Of a DNA stretch of 38,196 nt, positions 1 through 7,054 are shown in pieces. Positions within the stretch are counted from its first letter, which is position 1. The number at the start of each line of letters is the position of its first letter. The DNA is from a virus, in IMG/VR virus record IMGVR_UViG_3300015262_000135, positions 1 through 38,196 of that record; one strand, written 5' to 3'. Position numbers and translations under genes: made by a program. Below the pieces are notes generated by a model, which did not search any database, was not told the DNA's origin, and saw nothing but the letters and a program-made list of their open reading frames with translations.

Positions 1-1
1 C

Positions 2-313
2 CGGTTCTCCGGGAAGGCGCACAAGATCGAGATTCCGGTGGCGAATGTGCTCGCGATCTACGCGCGCGAGAACGGGCAGGGTATGGCGTTCCAGGTCGAT
101 GCGGTCGCGGGCGAAGGCGAGGATTCGGGCGCGTTCGACGATGATGTCGTGCAAGCCGATGACGCGCAGCGTGACGAGTCCGTATCGCCGTTGGCGCCGG
201 TCGTCGGCAGCGGCGCGAACGAGGAGCCTTCCGAAGGCGCCGACGAACCGCCGAAAACCGACGGCGACGGCTCGAAAGGCGGCAGCAGACCTCGCCTCAA
301 GATCGTGAAATGA
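2..313 (+). CDS. sspB: ClpXP protease specificity-enhancing factor SspB (3' part)
   Basis: This is the C-terminal 103 residues of SspB, the adaptor that binds ssrA-tagged and other substrates and delivers them to ClpXP. The gene begins before the window, and the open frame is already coding at base 2 (RFSGKAHKIEIPVANV). The visible part contains the end of the folded substrate-binding domain (IPVANVLAIYARENGQGMAF). A long acidic, low-complexity linker follows, and then a short basic/hydrophobic tail ending RPRLKIVK. In this family the C-terminal tail is the ClpX-docking peptide, and the linker plus LKIVK-like ending fits that. The stop is TGA at 311-313, and a tRNA gene follows 18 bases later. 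This is host DNA outside the prophage. Confidence 0.93.
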   Translation, partial: RFSGKAHKIEIPVANVLAIYARENGQGMAFQVDAVAGEGEDSGAFDDDVVQADDAQRDESVSPLAPVVGSGANEEPSEGADEPPKTDGDGSKGGSRPRLKIVK

Positions 314-331
314 GGTAGAATCTCGCGCTAC

Positions 332-407
<76 letters not shown>

Positions 408-413
408 AATCCG

Positions 414-449
414 AAAAGGGGTTACGGAGTTTTCCGTAACCCCTTTTTC
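414..449 (+). terminator. Rho-independent terminator after tRNA-Thr
   Basis: An almost perfect hairpin has arms AAAAGGGGTTACGGA (414-428) and TCCGTAACCCCTTTT, with a loop of about four bases and a run of T on the 3' side (CCCCTTTTTCG). It ends the tRNA-Thr (and possibly sspB) transcript. The A-rich 5' side means it could also work on the minus strand, which would limit read-through from the prophage right end into the host. Confidence 0.9.
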
Positions 450-475
450 GTTCATGGAGTTGCGCGCCGCGATGT

Positions 476-480
476 CGCGA
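476..480. repeat. 5-bp target-site duplication (copy next to the phage right end)
   Basis: CGCGA directly precedes the TGTAACG terminus of the element and is repeated directly after the other terminus at 37320-37324. A 5-bp duplication is the length made by Mu-type transposition. A second CGCGA at 468-472 also precedes a TGT, but the motif offsets favour 476-480. Confidence 0.8.
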
Positions 481-564
481 TGTAACGTCGCGGCCGAATT
501 GGCACTCTTTCGCGGCGGAATTGTCACCTCGGTCGCGAACGCCATTTGCGGCCGGATTGGCACT
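481..564 (+). other. Phage right-end transposase-binding region (three 17-bp sites)
   Basis: Three directly repeated 17-mers point the same way. R1 is at 490-506 (GCGGCCGAATTGGCACT), R2 at 512-528 (GCGGCGGAATTGTCACC) and R3 at 548-564 (GCGGCCGGATTGGCACT). R1 and R3 differ by one base. Their position just inside the terminus matches the arrangement of MuA-type end-binding sites, so transposase binding is inferred. R3 overlaps the stop codon of the methyltransferase gene. Confidence 0.75.
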
Positions 565-1360
565 AAAAAAGGCCGCCCATCACGCCTGGTTCCCAGTTCG
601 TAATCACCAGCTCGCCGCTCGTATCCGGCCGCCCGTGTCTGTTCGCGACCGAGTAGCGGATGTCCAGTTTGAGCATGTGGAAGCCATCAAACGCCCTCCG
701 GATGTCCGGGTGGTCGTTGATCGAGACCATGACCTTGCCGCGCGCTTTGCGCATTAGCGCCGCCATCTCCTCGTATTCCCCGAAATCGAACGGCATCCCG
801 TAGCCTTCCGTCTGCCAGTACGGCGGGTCGAGGTAAATGAAGGTGTGCGGGCGATCGTACCGCTCCACGCACTCGCGCCATGGAAGATTCTCGACGTGCG
901 TTCCAGACAAGCGCAGGTGAGCCGCTGAGAGCTGCTCTTCAATCCGTAGCAGGTTGACCGATGGCGCGGTCGTGGCGGTGCCGAACGTCTGGCCGGCCAC
1001 CTTTCCACCGAAAGCATGGTGCTGAAGGTAGAAAAAACGGGCGGCGCGCTGGATGTCGGTCAGGGTTTCTGGTCGCGTCATTTGCTGCCACTTGAACACC
1101 TGCCGGCTGCTGATCGCCCATTTGAACTGCCGGACGAACTCCTCCAGATGGTGCTGCACGACGCGGTACAGGTTGACCAACTCGCCGTTGACGTCATTGA
1201 TGACTTCAACGGGCGCTGGCACCGGCCGCAGGAAATACAGCGCAGCGCCACCGCAGAACGCCTCGACATAGCATTCGTGCGGCGGAAATAGCGGGATGAG
1301 TTTATCGGCCAGCCGGCGCTTACCGCCGAGCCAGGGGATGATCGGTGCTGACGATTCCAA
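563..1360 (-). CDS. Dam-like DNA adenine N6-methyltransferase (class D12)
   Basis: This enzyme would transfer a methyl group from S-adenosylmethionine to adenine in DNA. Counting from the TTG start, the N-terminus has IIPWLGGKRRLADKL (7-21), typical of phage Dam proteins. The SAM-binding motif is EAFCGGAALYF (33-43), and the catalytic DPPY is at 178-181 inside FIYLDPPYWQTEGYG. Length is about 265 residues, normal for the family. The open frame runs upstream to 1441, but residues before IIPWLGGK look non-coding. A TTG at 1360 has GAGAAGG six bases upstream, so I chose it; an upstream ATG at 1441 is the alternative. The gene is the last one at the phage right end and its TAG lies in transposase site R3. 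Its role could be evasion of host restriction or changing regulation by methylation. Target sequence (possibly GATC) is inferred from the family. Confidence 0.9.
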   Translation of the reverse strand: MESSAPIIPWLGGKRRLADKLIPLFPPHECYVEAFCGGAALYFLRPVPAPVEVINDVNGELVNLYRVVQHHLEEFVRQFKWAISSRQVFKWQQMTRPETLTDIQRAARFFYLQHHAFGGKVAGQTFGTATTAPSVNLLRIEEQLSAAHLRLSGTHVENLPWRECVERYDRPHTFIYLDPPYWQTEGYGMPFDFGEYEEMAALMRKARGKVMVSINDHPDIRRAFDGFHMLKLDIRYSVANRHGRPDTSGELVITNWEPGVMGGLF

Positions 1361-1561
1361 TTGTTTACCTTCTCGATCCCGGCGTGATAGCCTTACGCCG
1401 CCTCTGCAGGGGTAGCGTGGCCTTGCCGGATTCGCAGGCATCGACTGCGGATGCGGGGCGGGTCAGGTGTTCGCAGCACCAGGCACGTCGCCACGCTCTT
1501 TCTCGACATTAATATCTCCGATGGCCCTACGGAAACGAGCGGCCATCGAGCCGAGCGCAGA

Positions 1562-2641
1562 CTACTGTCGCGCTCGCTTACGCAGCGCTGCTCCGTAGCT
1601 TTGCACTGCCTCAAGCCAATACGCCAACTTCCGCTTGAGCGGGTTCGCGACGGGCTTTTCCACGCCGACATGCAATAACAGCGAAAAGCCGATTGCCGCT
1701 GCTATACCCCCCCAGAACAAGACGTCGCGGTCGATTGCGCTGCCGACGGCGTTGAAAAGCATGTAACCAACGTTCTGGTGGATCAGGTAAAGCGGGTAGC
1801 TGAGTGCGCCGAACCAGACCCATCGCGGACTCGTGAAGACCGGTGTCGGACGAAGCGCGAGAACGAGCAGCACCGCGAAAAACGACGTCATCACAACGGC
1901 TATGACCACTGGATTCAGATCCAGCCCGAAATGCTCGCTGAAGTACGGCAACAGCTGGATCTCGTGATACAGCGATAGCGCCCAGGCTGCACATACGAGC
2001 GCGATCCGCGATCGCGATAGGCCATGTGCTCGGATGAGGAAGCACGCTGCACCAGCAATGAAGAAACCAGCGTAATCCGTCACCAAGAAGGTCTTGAGTT
2101 TGATGGACGGGAACGCCTCAACGAGTACGGTGGCAATCAGCCAACCGAACAGCCATCGCTCTGATCGACCGATCTGGCCGATGATGAGAACGATCGCGAC
2201 CAATCGATAGAACCGCAATTCTGCGCCGAGCGACCAGTACGCACCGTCGATCGGGTCCGCACCAAAACCGCCACCAAGCGTCAGCATGTTCACGAAGTAT
2301 TGTGGCCACGTCGCCGTGAAGCGGTCCCCGCCAATTGCGAGTGTCACAAGGAACGTGATCGTGCAACAAACCCAAAACGCCGGCAGCAGGCGTGCCGCGC
2401 GCGACACAATGAATTTTTTGATGCTCGCGTCGCCGGCCGTCATGAGGATGACAAAGCCGCTGATCATAAAAAACAGATGCACGCCGAGGAAACCGTATCG
2501 AGCGAGCGGTTCCATCGGCGGATAGTGCATGGTGGTCAGGTCATCGGCAGCATAGCCCCGGAATGCATAGTGAAAAAACACGACAGCAAGGGCGGCGATG
2601 AACCGAAGCAAGTCAAGCTCGGGGATTCGGGAAAGCTTCAC
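1562..2641 (-). CDS. Acyltransferase 3 (OafA/YrhL-type) membrane protein
   Basis: This is a 359-residue multi-pass inner-membrane protein of the acyltransferase-3 family, which O-acetylates or otherwise acylates cell-surface polysaccharides. The N-terminal RFIAALAVVFFHY gives the conserved R13-X10-H24 pair seen in this family. It also has LGVHLFFMISGFVIL and YWSLGAELRFY (the latter equivalent to the usual WSL.vE..FY). About ten hydrophobic segments follow, ending in a basic tail. The start is a GTG without a clear ribosome site. It sits between the tail-fibre genes and the methyltransferase, in the place where Mu carries its variable mom region. This suggests a lysogenic-conversion gene that alters LPS O-antigen or exopolysaccharide. 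That role is inferred, and the acceptor is unknown. Confidence 0.9.
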   Translation of the reverse strand: MKLSRIPELDLLRFIAALAVVFFHYAFRGYAADDLTTMHYPPMEPLARYGFLGVHLFFMISGFVILMTAGDASIKKFIVSRAARLLPAFWVCCTITFLVTLAIGGDRFTATWPQYFVNMLTLGGGFGADPIDGAYWSLGAELRFYRLVAIVLIIGQIGRSERWLFGWLIATVLVEAFPSIKLKTFLVTDYAGFFIAGAACFLIRAHGLSRSRIALVCAAWALSLYHEIQLLPYFSEHFGLDLNPVVIAVVMTSFFAVLLVLALRPTPVFTSPRWVWFGALSYPLYLIHQNVGYMLFNAVGSAIDRDVLFWGGIAAAIGFSLLLHVGVEKPVANPLKRKLAYWLEAVQSYGAALRKRARQ

Positions 2642-2705
2642 GGTCTACGATTATTGAGATTCATTGTTTCTGTCGCTGGCCAGTCGACAGTTCTCACGTC
2701 GGGCC

Positions 2706-2734
2706 GATTGTAGCCTAGCGACCATTGCCGACCG
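2706..2734 (-). promoter_or_regulatory. Possible own promoter of the acyltransferase gene
   Basis: In the 111-base gap upstream of the acyltransferase the minus strand has a good -10-like TACAAT (2706-2711). A weak -35 candidate TCGGTC lies 17 bases further upstream. Cargo genes often have their own promoter so that they are expressed in the lysogen. The weak -35 makes this tentative. Confidence 0.3.
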
Positions 2735-2752
2735 ATCAGGGGACCACCACGC

Positions 2753-3169
2753 TTAAATCGGGTGCGGCGGCTCGGGCCACTCTATGTCGAACGGAAACCC
2801 TGGCTGGGTCGGTATGTCGCGCAACTTCTGGCGGTACTCCACCCACAGGGCAGCTTGCTCTTGCACCGACCGTGGAGCGTCAGGAGGGACCGCAGTTCGA
2901 GTATCGGAGTCGCGAAGGCACGCATCCCGCTGCTCACGGATGACGACTGCCCGAAACTCAGCCTCGTTGGCGGCAAATTCTTTGTGAATCAATTCATCGT
3001 CTGGCTGCGGTTCAGTTCGCTTCCACGCCGCGATCCATGGCAGGTCGGTAAGCTCGCCGGTTTCCGAATCAACGGGTTGGCCTACGAGAAAATCTACGCC
3101 GTGCAGCGCACCTGGATACAGCTTCTTGATCGTCGCGATCATGTGATTGTGCACGTAGGTGCATGCCAT
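2753..3169 (-). CDS. Tail fibre assembly protein
   Basis: This 138-residue protein ends in a segment (YRQKLRDIPTQPGFPFDIEW then PEPP) typical of phage tail-fibre assembly chaperones. Those proteins help the distal fibre fold or attach and usually lie directly after the fibre gene, as here. It has an excellent ribosome site, AAGGAGG, seven bases upstream of ATG, partly overlapping the fibre stop region. The fibre gene ends nine bases upstream. The N-terminal half is less conserved and fits a fibre-specific partner. Identification rests on the C-terminal motif and position. Confidence 0.8.
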   Translation of the reverse strand: MACTYVHNHMIATIKKLYPGALHGVDFLVGQPVDSETGELTDLPWIAAWKRTEPQPDDELIHKEFAANEAEFRAVVIREQRDACLRDSDTRTAVPPDAPRSVQEQAALWVEYRQKLRDIPTQPGFPFDIEWPEPPHPI

Positions 3170-3178
3170 AAAACCTCC

Positions 3179-4393
3179 TTATTGGTTGCGGAGAACGACA
3201 CCGCGCAGGTAACAGCGCGTGTTATTCGCCTCCTTGCGCATTCCCATCATCACGTACGGAGCCGGGATGTCGATCGTGTGCGCGGCGATGTTGATACCGA
3301 TGTCCATGATTCCCCACTCGGCAACGCCTGAATCCCACTGAACGCGAGCGCCGCCATTCGCCTTTCTCGCAACCACGTTCGACGCGTAGTCGTTTCCCCA
3401 GGCTGCGCCCCATACATTGCCGTCAGTCTGGAAAGACGCTCCTCCCACGTGCGCGGTGCTTTTTTGCCACGTCTCGCCGACGTCCGACACCTGCCACGGA
3501 ACGTCGTTGTAAGCGCTGTTGATGATGTCGAGGCCACCACCGACGCGCGCACGCAGGTACACATTCGAGTTCTGCGAATACAGGTTCTGAAGCTGAATGT
3601 CAGCCTGCCAGCCGTTGCGCGCGATGATGAGTCGATCCGACATGTTGGGCGCACTGCGGGACACGTACGTGTTGGATAGATAGGTGCTCAACCATCCGCC
3701 CCATACCGGTCCATAGACGTTTCCGTCAGTCGCAAACGTGGCGTTGGCACCACCACCCACCGTCGTCCCGCCGACGGTCAAGTTGCTTCGGGTCGCGACC
3801 TGGCCACCGTCGTACACCCACAGGTTCACGGCGGTGTTCGCACCATTCGCGACGCCGACGAACTTCCCGGCCCCGTCCGTTTGGATTCGTGGTGCGTAGT
3901 CGCCCGCCTTCAGAATCACACCGCTGTACCCGCCCGGGATCGCGATCGTCGTCCAGCCAGTAATCGTATCGCCACCAGTCTTGTTGAGCGCGTATCCCTT
4001 CACCCAATCCTGAGATGCATACGCGTCAAGCTGGCTCGCGAATGCGAGCAGGCCGAGGTCGTTCGCGTCGACTGTCACGCGCAGTCCAGAACCATCCTTC
4101 GCCCAACCGATCTTCACCGCATTGGTGCCTTGGCCTACTCCGGTGCCTTGCTGAACTGGTGTGTAGCCGAGCTTGGGCTGATAGTCCTCACCGGCATCGC
4201 CGACGATCTTCTGGATTGCCTTGAGGATTTGCGTGTTGTCGGTCGGATCGAGCTTCATGCCGACACTTTCGGGAACGGCCGCCAGTTCTTCCTGGACGGT
4301 CTGCATGTATGGCATCGTGACAACCGTGCCCTTGATCCCTTGCGAAGGATCGCCCGCGTGCCAGTTGCCGTCCGGTGTGTTGATTCGCTGCAT
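3179..4393 (-). CDS. Tail fibre protein
   Basis: This is a 404-residue putative receptor-binding fibre. The N-terminus (MQRINTPDGNWHAGDPSQGI) and the next 90 residues look like the virion-attachment domain of Mu-type fibres. The middle is rich in Gly, Thr, Asn and Val and has repeated short blocks (FATDGNVYGPVWGGWLSTYL and FQTDGNVWGAAWGNDYASNV), as in trimeric beta-structured fibres. The blocks are related, which suggests a repeated structural unit. The C-terminus (YVMMGMRKEANNTRCYLRGV) is probably the receptor-binding tip. The gene lies between the gp48-type baseplate gene and the assembly chaperone. No inverted alternative fibre ends or invertase were seen, so there is a single fibre type. 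Confidence 0.85.
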   Translation of the reverse strand: MQRINTPDGNWHAGDPSQGIKGTVVTMPYMQTVQEELAAVPESVGMKLDPTDNTQILKAIQKIVGDAGEDYQPKLGYTPVQQGTGVGQGTNAVKIGWAKDGSGLRVTVDANDLGLLAFASQLDAYASQDWVKGYALNKTGGDTITGWTTIAIPGGYSGVILKAGDYAPRIQTDGAGKFVGVANGANTAVNLWVYDGGQVATRSNLTVGGTTVGGGANATFATDGNVYGPVWGGWLSTYLSNTYVSRSAPNMSDRLIIARNGWQADIQLQNLYSQNSNVYLRARVGGGLDIINSAYNDVPWQVSDVGETWQKSTAHVGGASFQTDGNVWGAAWGNDYASNVVARKANGGARVQWDSGVAEWGIMDIGINIAAHTIDIPAPYVMMGMRKEANNTRCYLRGVVLRNQ

Positions 4394-4395
4394 GG

Positions 4396-4968
4396 TTACT
4401 CTTCCTGGTAGATGAAGTAGACGAACGTGTCGGCCGGCTTCAGGTCTTGGAACACGGATTCGAGAACGGGATCGGCGAACGTCAGCAGAGGCTCGCCGAC
4501 CGCGCTCTCATCGACGCGGAAGTAGATTTCGAGCGAAGGCGAGCCGTGTACGATCACGCCCCATTCGTAGACGATGTCCTCGATCCAGATCGCGTCACCG
4601 ATCGCGCCTTCGTCGACGCGGAACGGGTCCGGCTCGACGATCTCGACGCGATAGCCGAGCGCGGCCGCGAGGCGCGTGAAATACGGAATCGACATGCCGC
4701 CGGTCTCGTTGACTTTCGCGACAACGGTCGACACCCGCTGCTGCAACGTGGCGTCGATGGCCGGCGTAATGCCACACACGCGTTCCCAATCCGGTAAGAG
4801 CTGTTGCGCAAAGAACGGCGTGATGCCGTTCACGATCGTGTTGGCGTCGGCGAGTGCGCGATCGAGCGCTTTCCCGTCGGCCGTCAGCTCTGCTGCGAGA
4901 CGCGGCTCGCGAGGGTCGTATGAGACGGGCGGGAGAAGCCGCCCGAGCAGCTCGGCGTGTTCGTTCAT
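4396..4968 (-). CDS. Mu gp48-like baseplate/tail protein (DUF2313, YmfQ-type)
   Basis: This is a 190-residue protein of the family that follows the baseplate J-like protein in Mu-type contractile tails and is thought to form part of the baseplate edge or connect the fibre. Features include the N-terminal LLGRLLPPVSYDP, the central LLPDWERVCGI and the RVEIVEPDPFRVDEG region. The open frame extends 13 codons further upstream, but ATG at 4968 overlaps the TGA of the preceding gene as ATGA, so I chose that start. The tail fibre gene begins three bases downstream. Confidence 0.85.
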   Translation of the reverse strand: MNEHAELLGRLLPPVSYDPREPRLAAELTADGKALDRALADANTIVNGITPFFAQQLLPDWERVCGITPAIDATLQQRVSTVVAKVNETGGMSIPYFTRLAAALGYRVEIVEPDPFRVDEGAIGDAIWIEDIVYEWGVIVHGSPSLEIYFRVDESAVGEPLLTFADPVLESVFQDLKPADTFVYFIYQEE

Positions 4969-6032
4969 ACCATCGGCCTCAACGTCACCTTGCCGAGGCG
5001 GCACCACTCGATCACCTGCGCATCAACCACGGGGACGACGTTAGCCGCCGGACTGTCCAGTACGTAGTCGTCGATGCCGAGCGTATCGTTGATGACACCG
5101 CCGATGCGGTTGCGAATGACCGTATCGCCAGGCGACACGACCGCGTTGTAGGCGTCGAGTCCGGATTCCACCGCAGACTGGGCCGCGTCGAGCGTGATGC
5201 CATTCAGCTTGACGGCAGCCGTCACGTCATACGTCTTGATCGACGGGACGACAACGCGCGTATCCTTCGCCCGCACAGGGCGCTGATCGTCGATATGCGC
5301 CTGTGCCGCCTTCAATACATCGTCGGACGGCAGGCCGTCCTCGGTCACGATCACAACGTCGACCGTGCCGAGTCCACGGCGAAGCGGATAAACGAACGCG
5401 GCCGTCACGCCTGGCACTTCCATCGCCCATTGCCAGTAGTCGTACTTGTTGCCACCGGCCGGCGGGCGACGGATACGCTGCAACAGGCGGGCGAGCAGGC
5501 TGTCGAGCGTTTCGATTGCCGTGCCGCCGCGCAGGGTCACGATGGTCAGTGTCGCGTCGACGTCGATCGGAGGTACCGTGAGCGTGAGCGTATCGCCGTC
5601 CTGGCGGTTCCCGATGGTGCCGGCGTCGACGGCCGCGACGGAGACGACGAGATTGCCCGCCGCATCGAACGTGCCTCCGCTCGTCGTCACGTAGGCCGTA
5701 CCGTCCTGGAACTTCGCGCTCAGACCACTGGCGATCTGGACGCCGGCCTTGCCCTTGGCGCGCGCGGTGCCACTCGCAACGACCGGCGGCTTGCGCTCGA
5801 TCCCGCGCAGACGAGCGTGCAGGATGAGATAGTCTTCGTCGGCCGTGTCCGGGAAAATCTGCCGCGCCGTCCAGGCGATGCGCGCATACAGACCTTCGAC
5901 CGCGCTGGCCGTGCCGCTCGCGCGCACGTAGTGATCGGAATCGTCGCCGACGTCGGCGTCCGGGCGCTGATTCTTTATCTCGCGCAGGATGTTCGCGCGG
6001 ACCTGGTCGAGTGTGAGAACGGTCGCCGGCAT
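4965..6032 (-). CDS. Baseplate J-like protein (Mu gp47 type)
   Basis: This 355-residue protein belongs to the gpJ/Mu gp47 family of baseplate wedge proteins. The N-terminus has the usual order: a helical start (LDQVRANILREI), then SDHYVRASGTASAVEGLYAR and TADEDYLILHARLRGIERKP. Beta-rich repeats (GTIGNRQDGDTLTLTVPPI) and YDYWQWAMEVPGVTAAFVYP in the middle are strongly typical. It overlaps both neighbours by a few bases, with ATGA-type junctions, indicating translational coupling within the baseplate operon. It works with the gp46, gp45 and gp48 types encoded next to it. Confidence 0.92.
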   Translation of the reverse strand: MPATVLTLDQVRANILREIKNQRPDADVGDDSDHYVRASGTASAVEGLYARIAWTARQIFPDTADEDYLILHARLRGIERKPPVVASGTARAKGKAGVQIASGLSAKFQDGTAYVTTSGGTFDAAGNLVVSVAAVDAGTIGNRQDGDTLTLTVPPIDVDATLTIVTLRGGTAIETLDSLLARLLQRIRRPPAGGNKYDYWQWAMEVPGVTAAFVYPLRRGLGTVDVVIVTEDGLPSDDVLKAAQAHIDDQRPVRAKDTRVVVPSIKTYDVTAAVKLNGITLDAAQSAVESGLDAYNAVVSPGDTVIRNRIGGVINDTLGIDDYVLDSPAANVVPVVDAQVIEWCRLGKVTLRPMV

Positions 6033-6382
6033 TACGACACCTTGACCGGATGCTGGAAGTGCTGAACGTTGCCCGTCGCGTCATACACTTCGATGAGAAG
6101 AACGAGCCAGCCTTTTTCGCCGGACGCGGCCGACACCGTCACGTTGCTCGCGCGGCCGTCCTTGACCAGCGGCGCGAGTGCCTGCTCGGCGTATTGAACA
6201 GCGAGACCGCGCACGCGGGGCGTGTCTTTCTCGCGGGCCAGCGTGTACAGCAGCGACCCGACGTCGGGCGCGGCCCACCAAGCACCGAGCGGTGTGGCGA
6301 GACGGATATACACGGCGTTCGCGAGCGTCGTCGTCTGCGTGCCGGTATATCCGCCTGTTTGCGGGTTCAGAAGTGCGTCCAT
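6032..6382 (-). CDS. Baseplate protein, GPW/gp25 family (Mu gp46 type)
   Basis: This is a 116-residue protein of the lysozyme-like gp25/GPW family that forms part of the baseplate wedge in contractile tails. Typical features are the early GSLLYTLAREKDTPRVRGLA (shared wedge motif), followed by YAEQALAPLVKDGRASNVTV and a C-terminal strand region. It has no lysozyme catalytic set, as expected for a structural member. The upstream gp45-type gene ends 69 bases away, the largest gap in the baseplate cluster. No clear ribosome site precedes the chosen ATG, so the start is moderately uncertain. Confidence 0.85.
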   Translation of the reverse strand: MDALLNPQTGGYTGTQTTTLANAVYIRLATPLGAWWAAPDVGSLLYTLAREKDTPRVRGLAVQYAEQALAPLVKDGRASNVTVSAASGEKGWLVLLIEVYDATGNVQHFQHPVKVS

Positions 6383-6451
6383 GCCGCGATTGTCATCGCG
6401 CGCGCGTGAACGTATTACGTGATGGAGGTCAGTGGGATGCTGCTGCCGGCG

Positions 6452-7054
6452 TCAGACGGTCGGCGTGCCCGTGATGCTCCCGGTTTCCGGGTGCTTGTGG
6501 CCGTTGAAGCTCTTGTTGCCGATCACGGCATCCTTATCGACGGTCAGGCTATCGATATGCGCACCGTTGCCGCCCGTCATCGACATGCCTCCCTTGCCGG
6601 TGATCTGCTCGGCGACGTTGAGCGCGTGATCCATGTTGACGGTCGGCGTCTTGAAGTTCACCGAGTCTTCCGCTTCGATGTTCAGCGTCTTCGTCTTGAT
6701 GTCGATGACGCGGCCGCGCGACAGCACAATCGAATCGCCCTCATCGGTATAGATCGCGACCTCACCGGGCTTCAACGCCTTCAGACGATACTCTCCATGT
6801 TCGGTCGCGACGACGATGCCGTGACTCGTCTTGCCGCCGATCGGCACGACAACCATCATCGTGCCGGCCGGTGGCGAGCTGGTGACGCCGTAGTGCTGGA
6901 ACAGTTCGAGATCGACGCCGCTCTCGCCGGCAAGACCTTCGCCACGCACCATGGCGACAGGGCCGGCGGTGTTCACACCGCTGATCACGCCGCGAAACGC
7001 CTGACGCACGCCTGCCAGCATGCGGGACACTCGTTTTTCAACTTCTCGCATCAT
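6452..7054 (-). CDS. Baseplate spike protein, gpV/Mu gp45 type
   Basis: This 200-residue protein would form the membrane-piercing tail spike at the centre of the baseplate. It has the OB-like N-terminal part (GEGLAGESGVDLELFQHYGV, then PPAGTMMVVVPIGG). The C-terminal beta-helical part has repeated VD.../I... strands and ends in GHKHPETGSITGTPTV, with an HxH motif as in metal-binding spike tips. The open frame continues upstream to 7306, but the ATG at 7054 overlaps the TGA of the gp44-type gene and fits the family N-terminus, so it is taken as the start. Confidence 0.9.
   Translation of the reverse strand: MMREVEKRVSRMLAGVRQAFRGVISGVNTAGPVAMVRGEGLAGESGVDLELFQHYGVTSSPPAGTMMVVVPIGGKTSHGIVVATEHGEYRLKALKPGEVAIYTDEGDSIVLSRGRVIDIKTKTLNIEAEDSVNFKTPTVNMDHALNVAEQITGKGGMSMTGGNGAHIDSLTVDKDAVIGNKSFNGHKHPETGSITGTPTV

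Noticed and set aside
468-475. Alternative right terminus at 473 (CGCGA then TGTCGCGATG)
   Set aside because: It also has CGCGA before TGT, but then the motif offset (24) would not match the left end (16); 481 gives an exact match.
1442-1561. Possible small genes between methyltransferase and acyltransferase
   Set aside because: Short frames in several directions without ribosome sites or family features; nothing can be supported.
4854-6065. 403-residue plus-strand frame opposite gp47-type gene
   Set aside because: Arg/Asp-rich antisense frame typical of high-GC genes; baseplate protein on the minus strand is certain.
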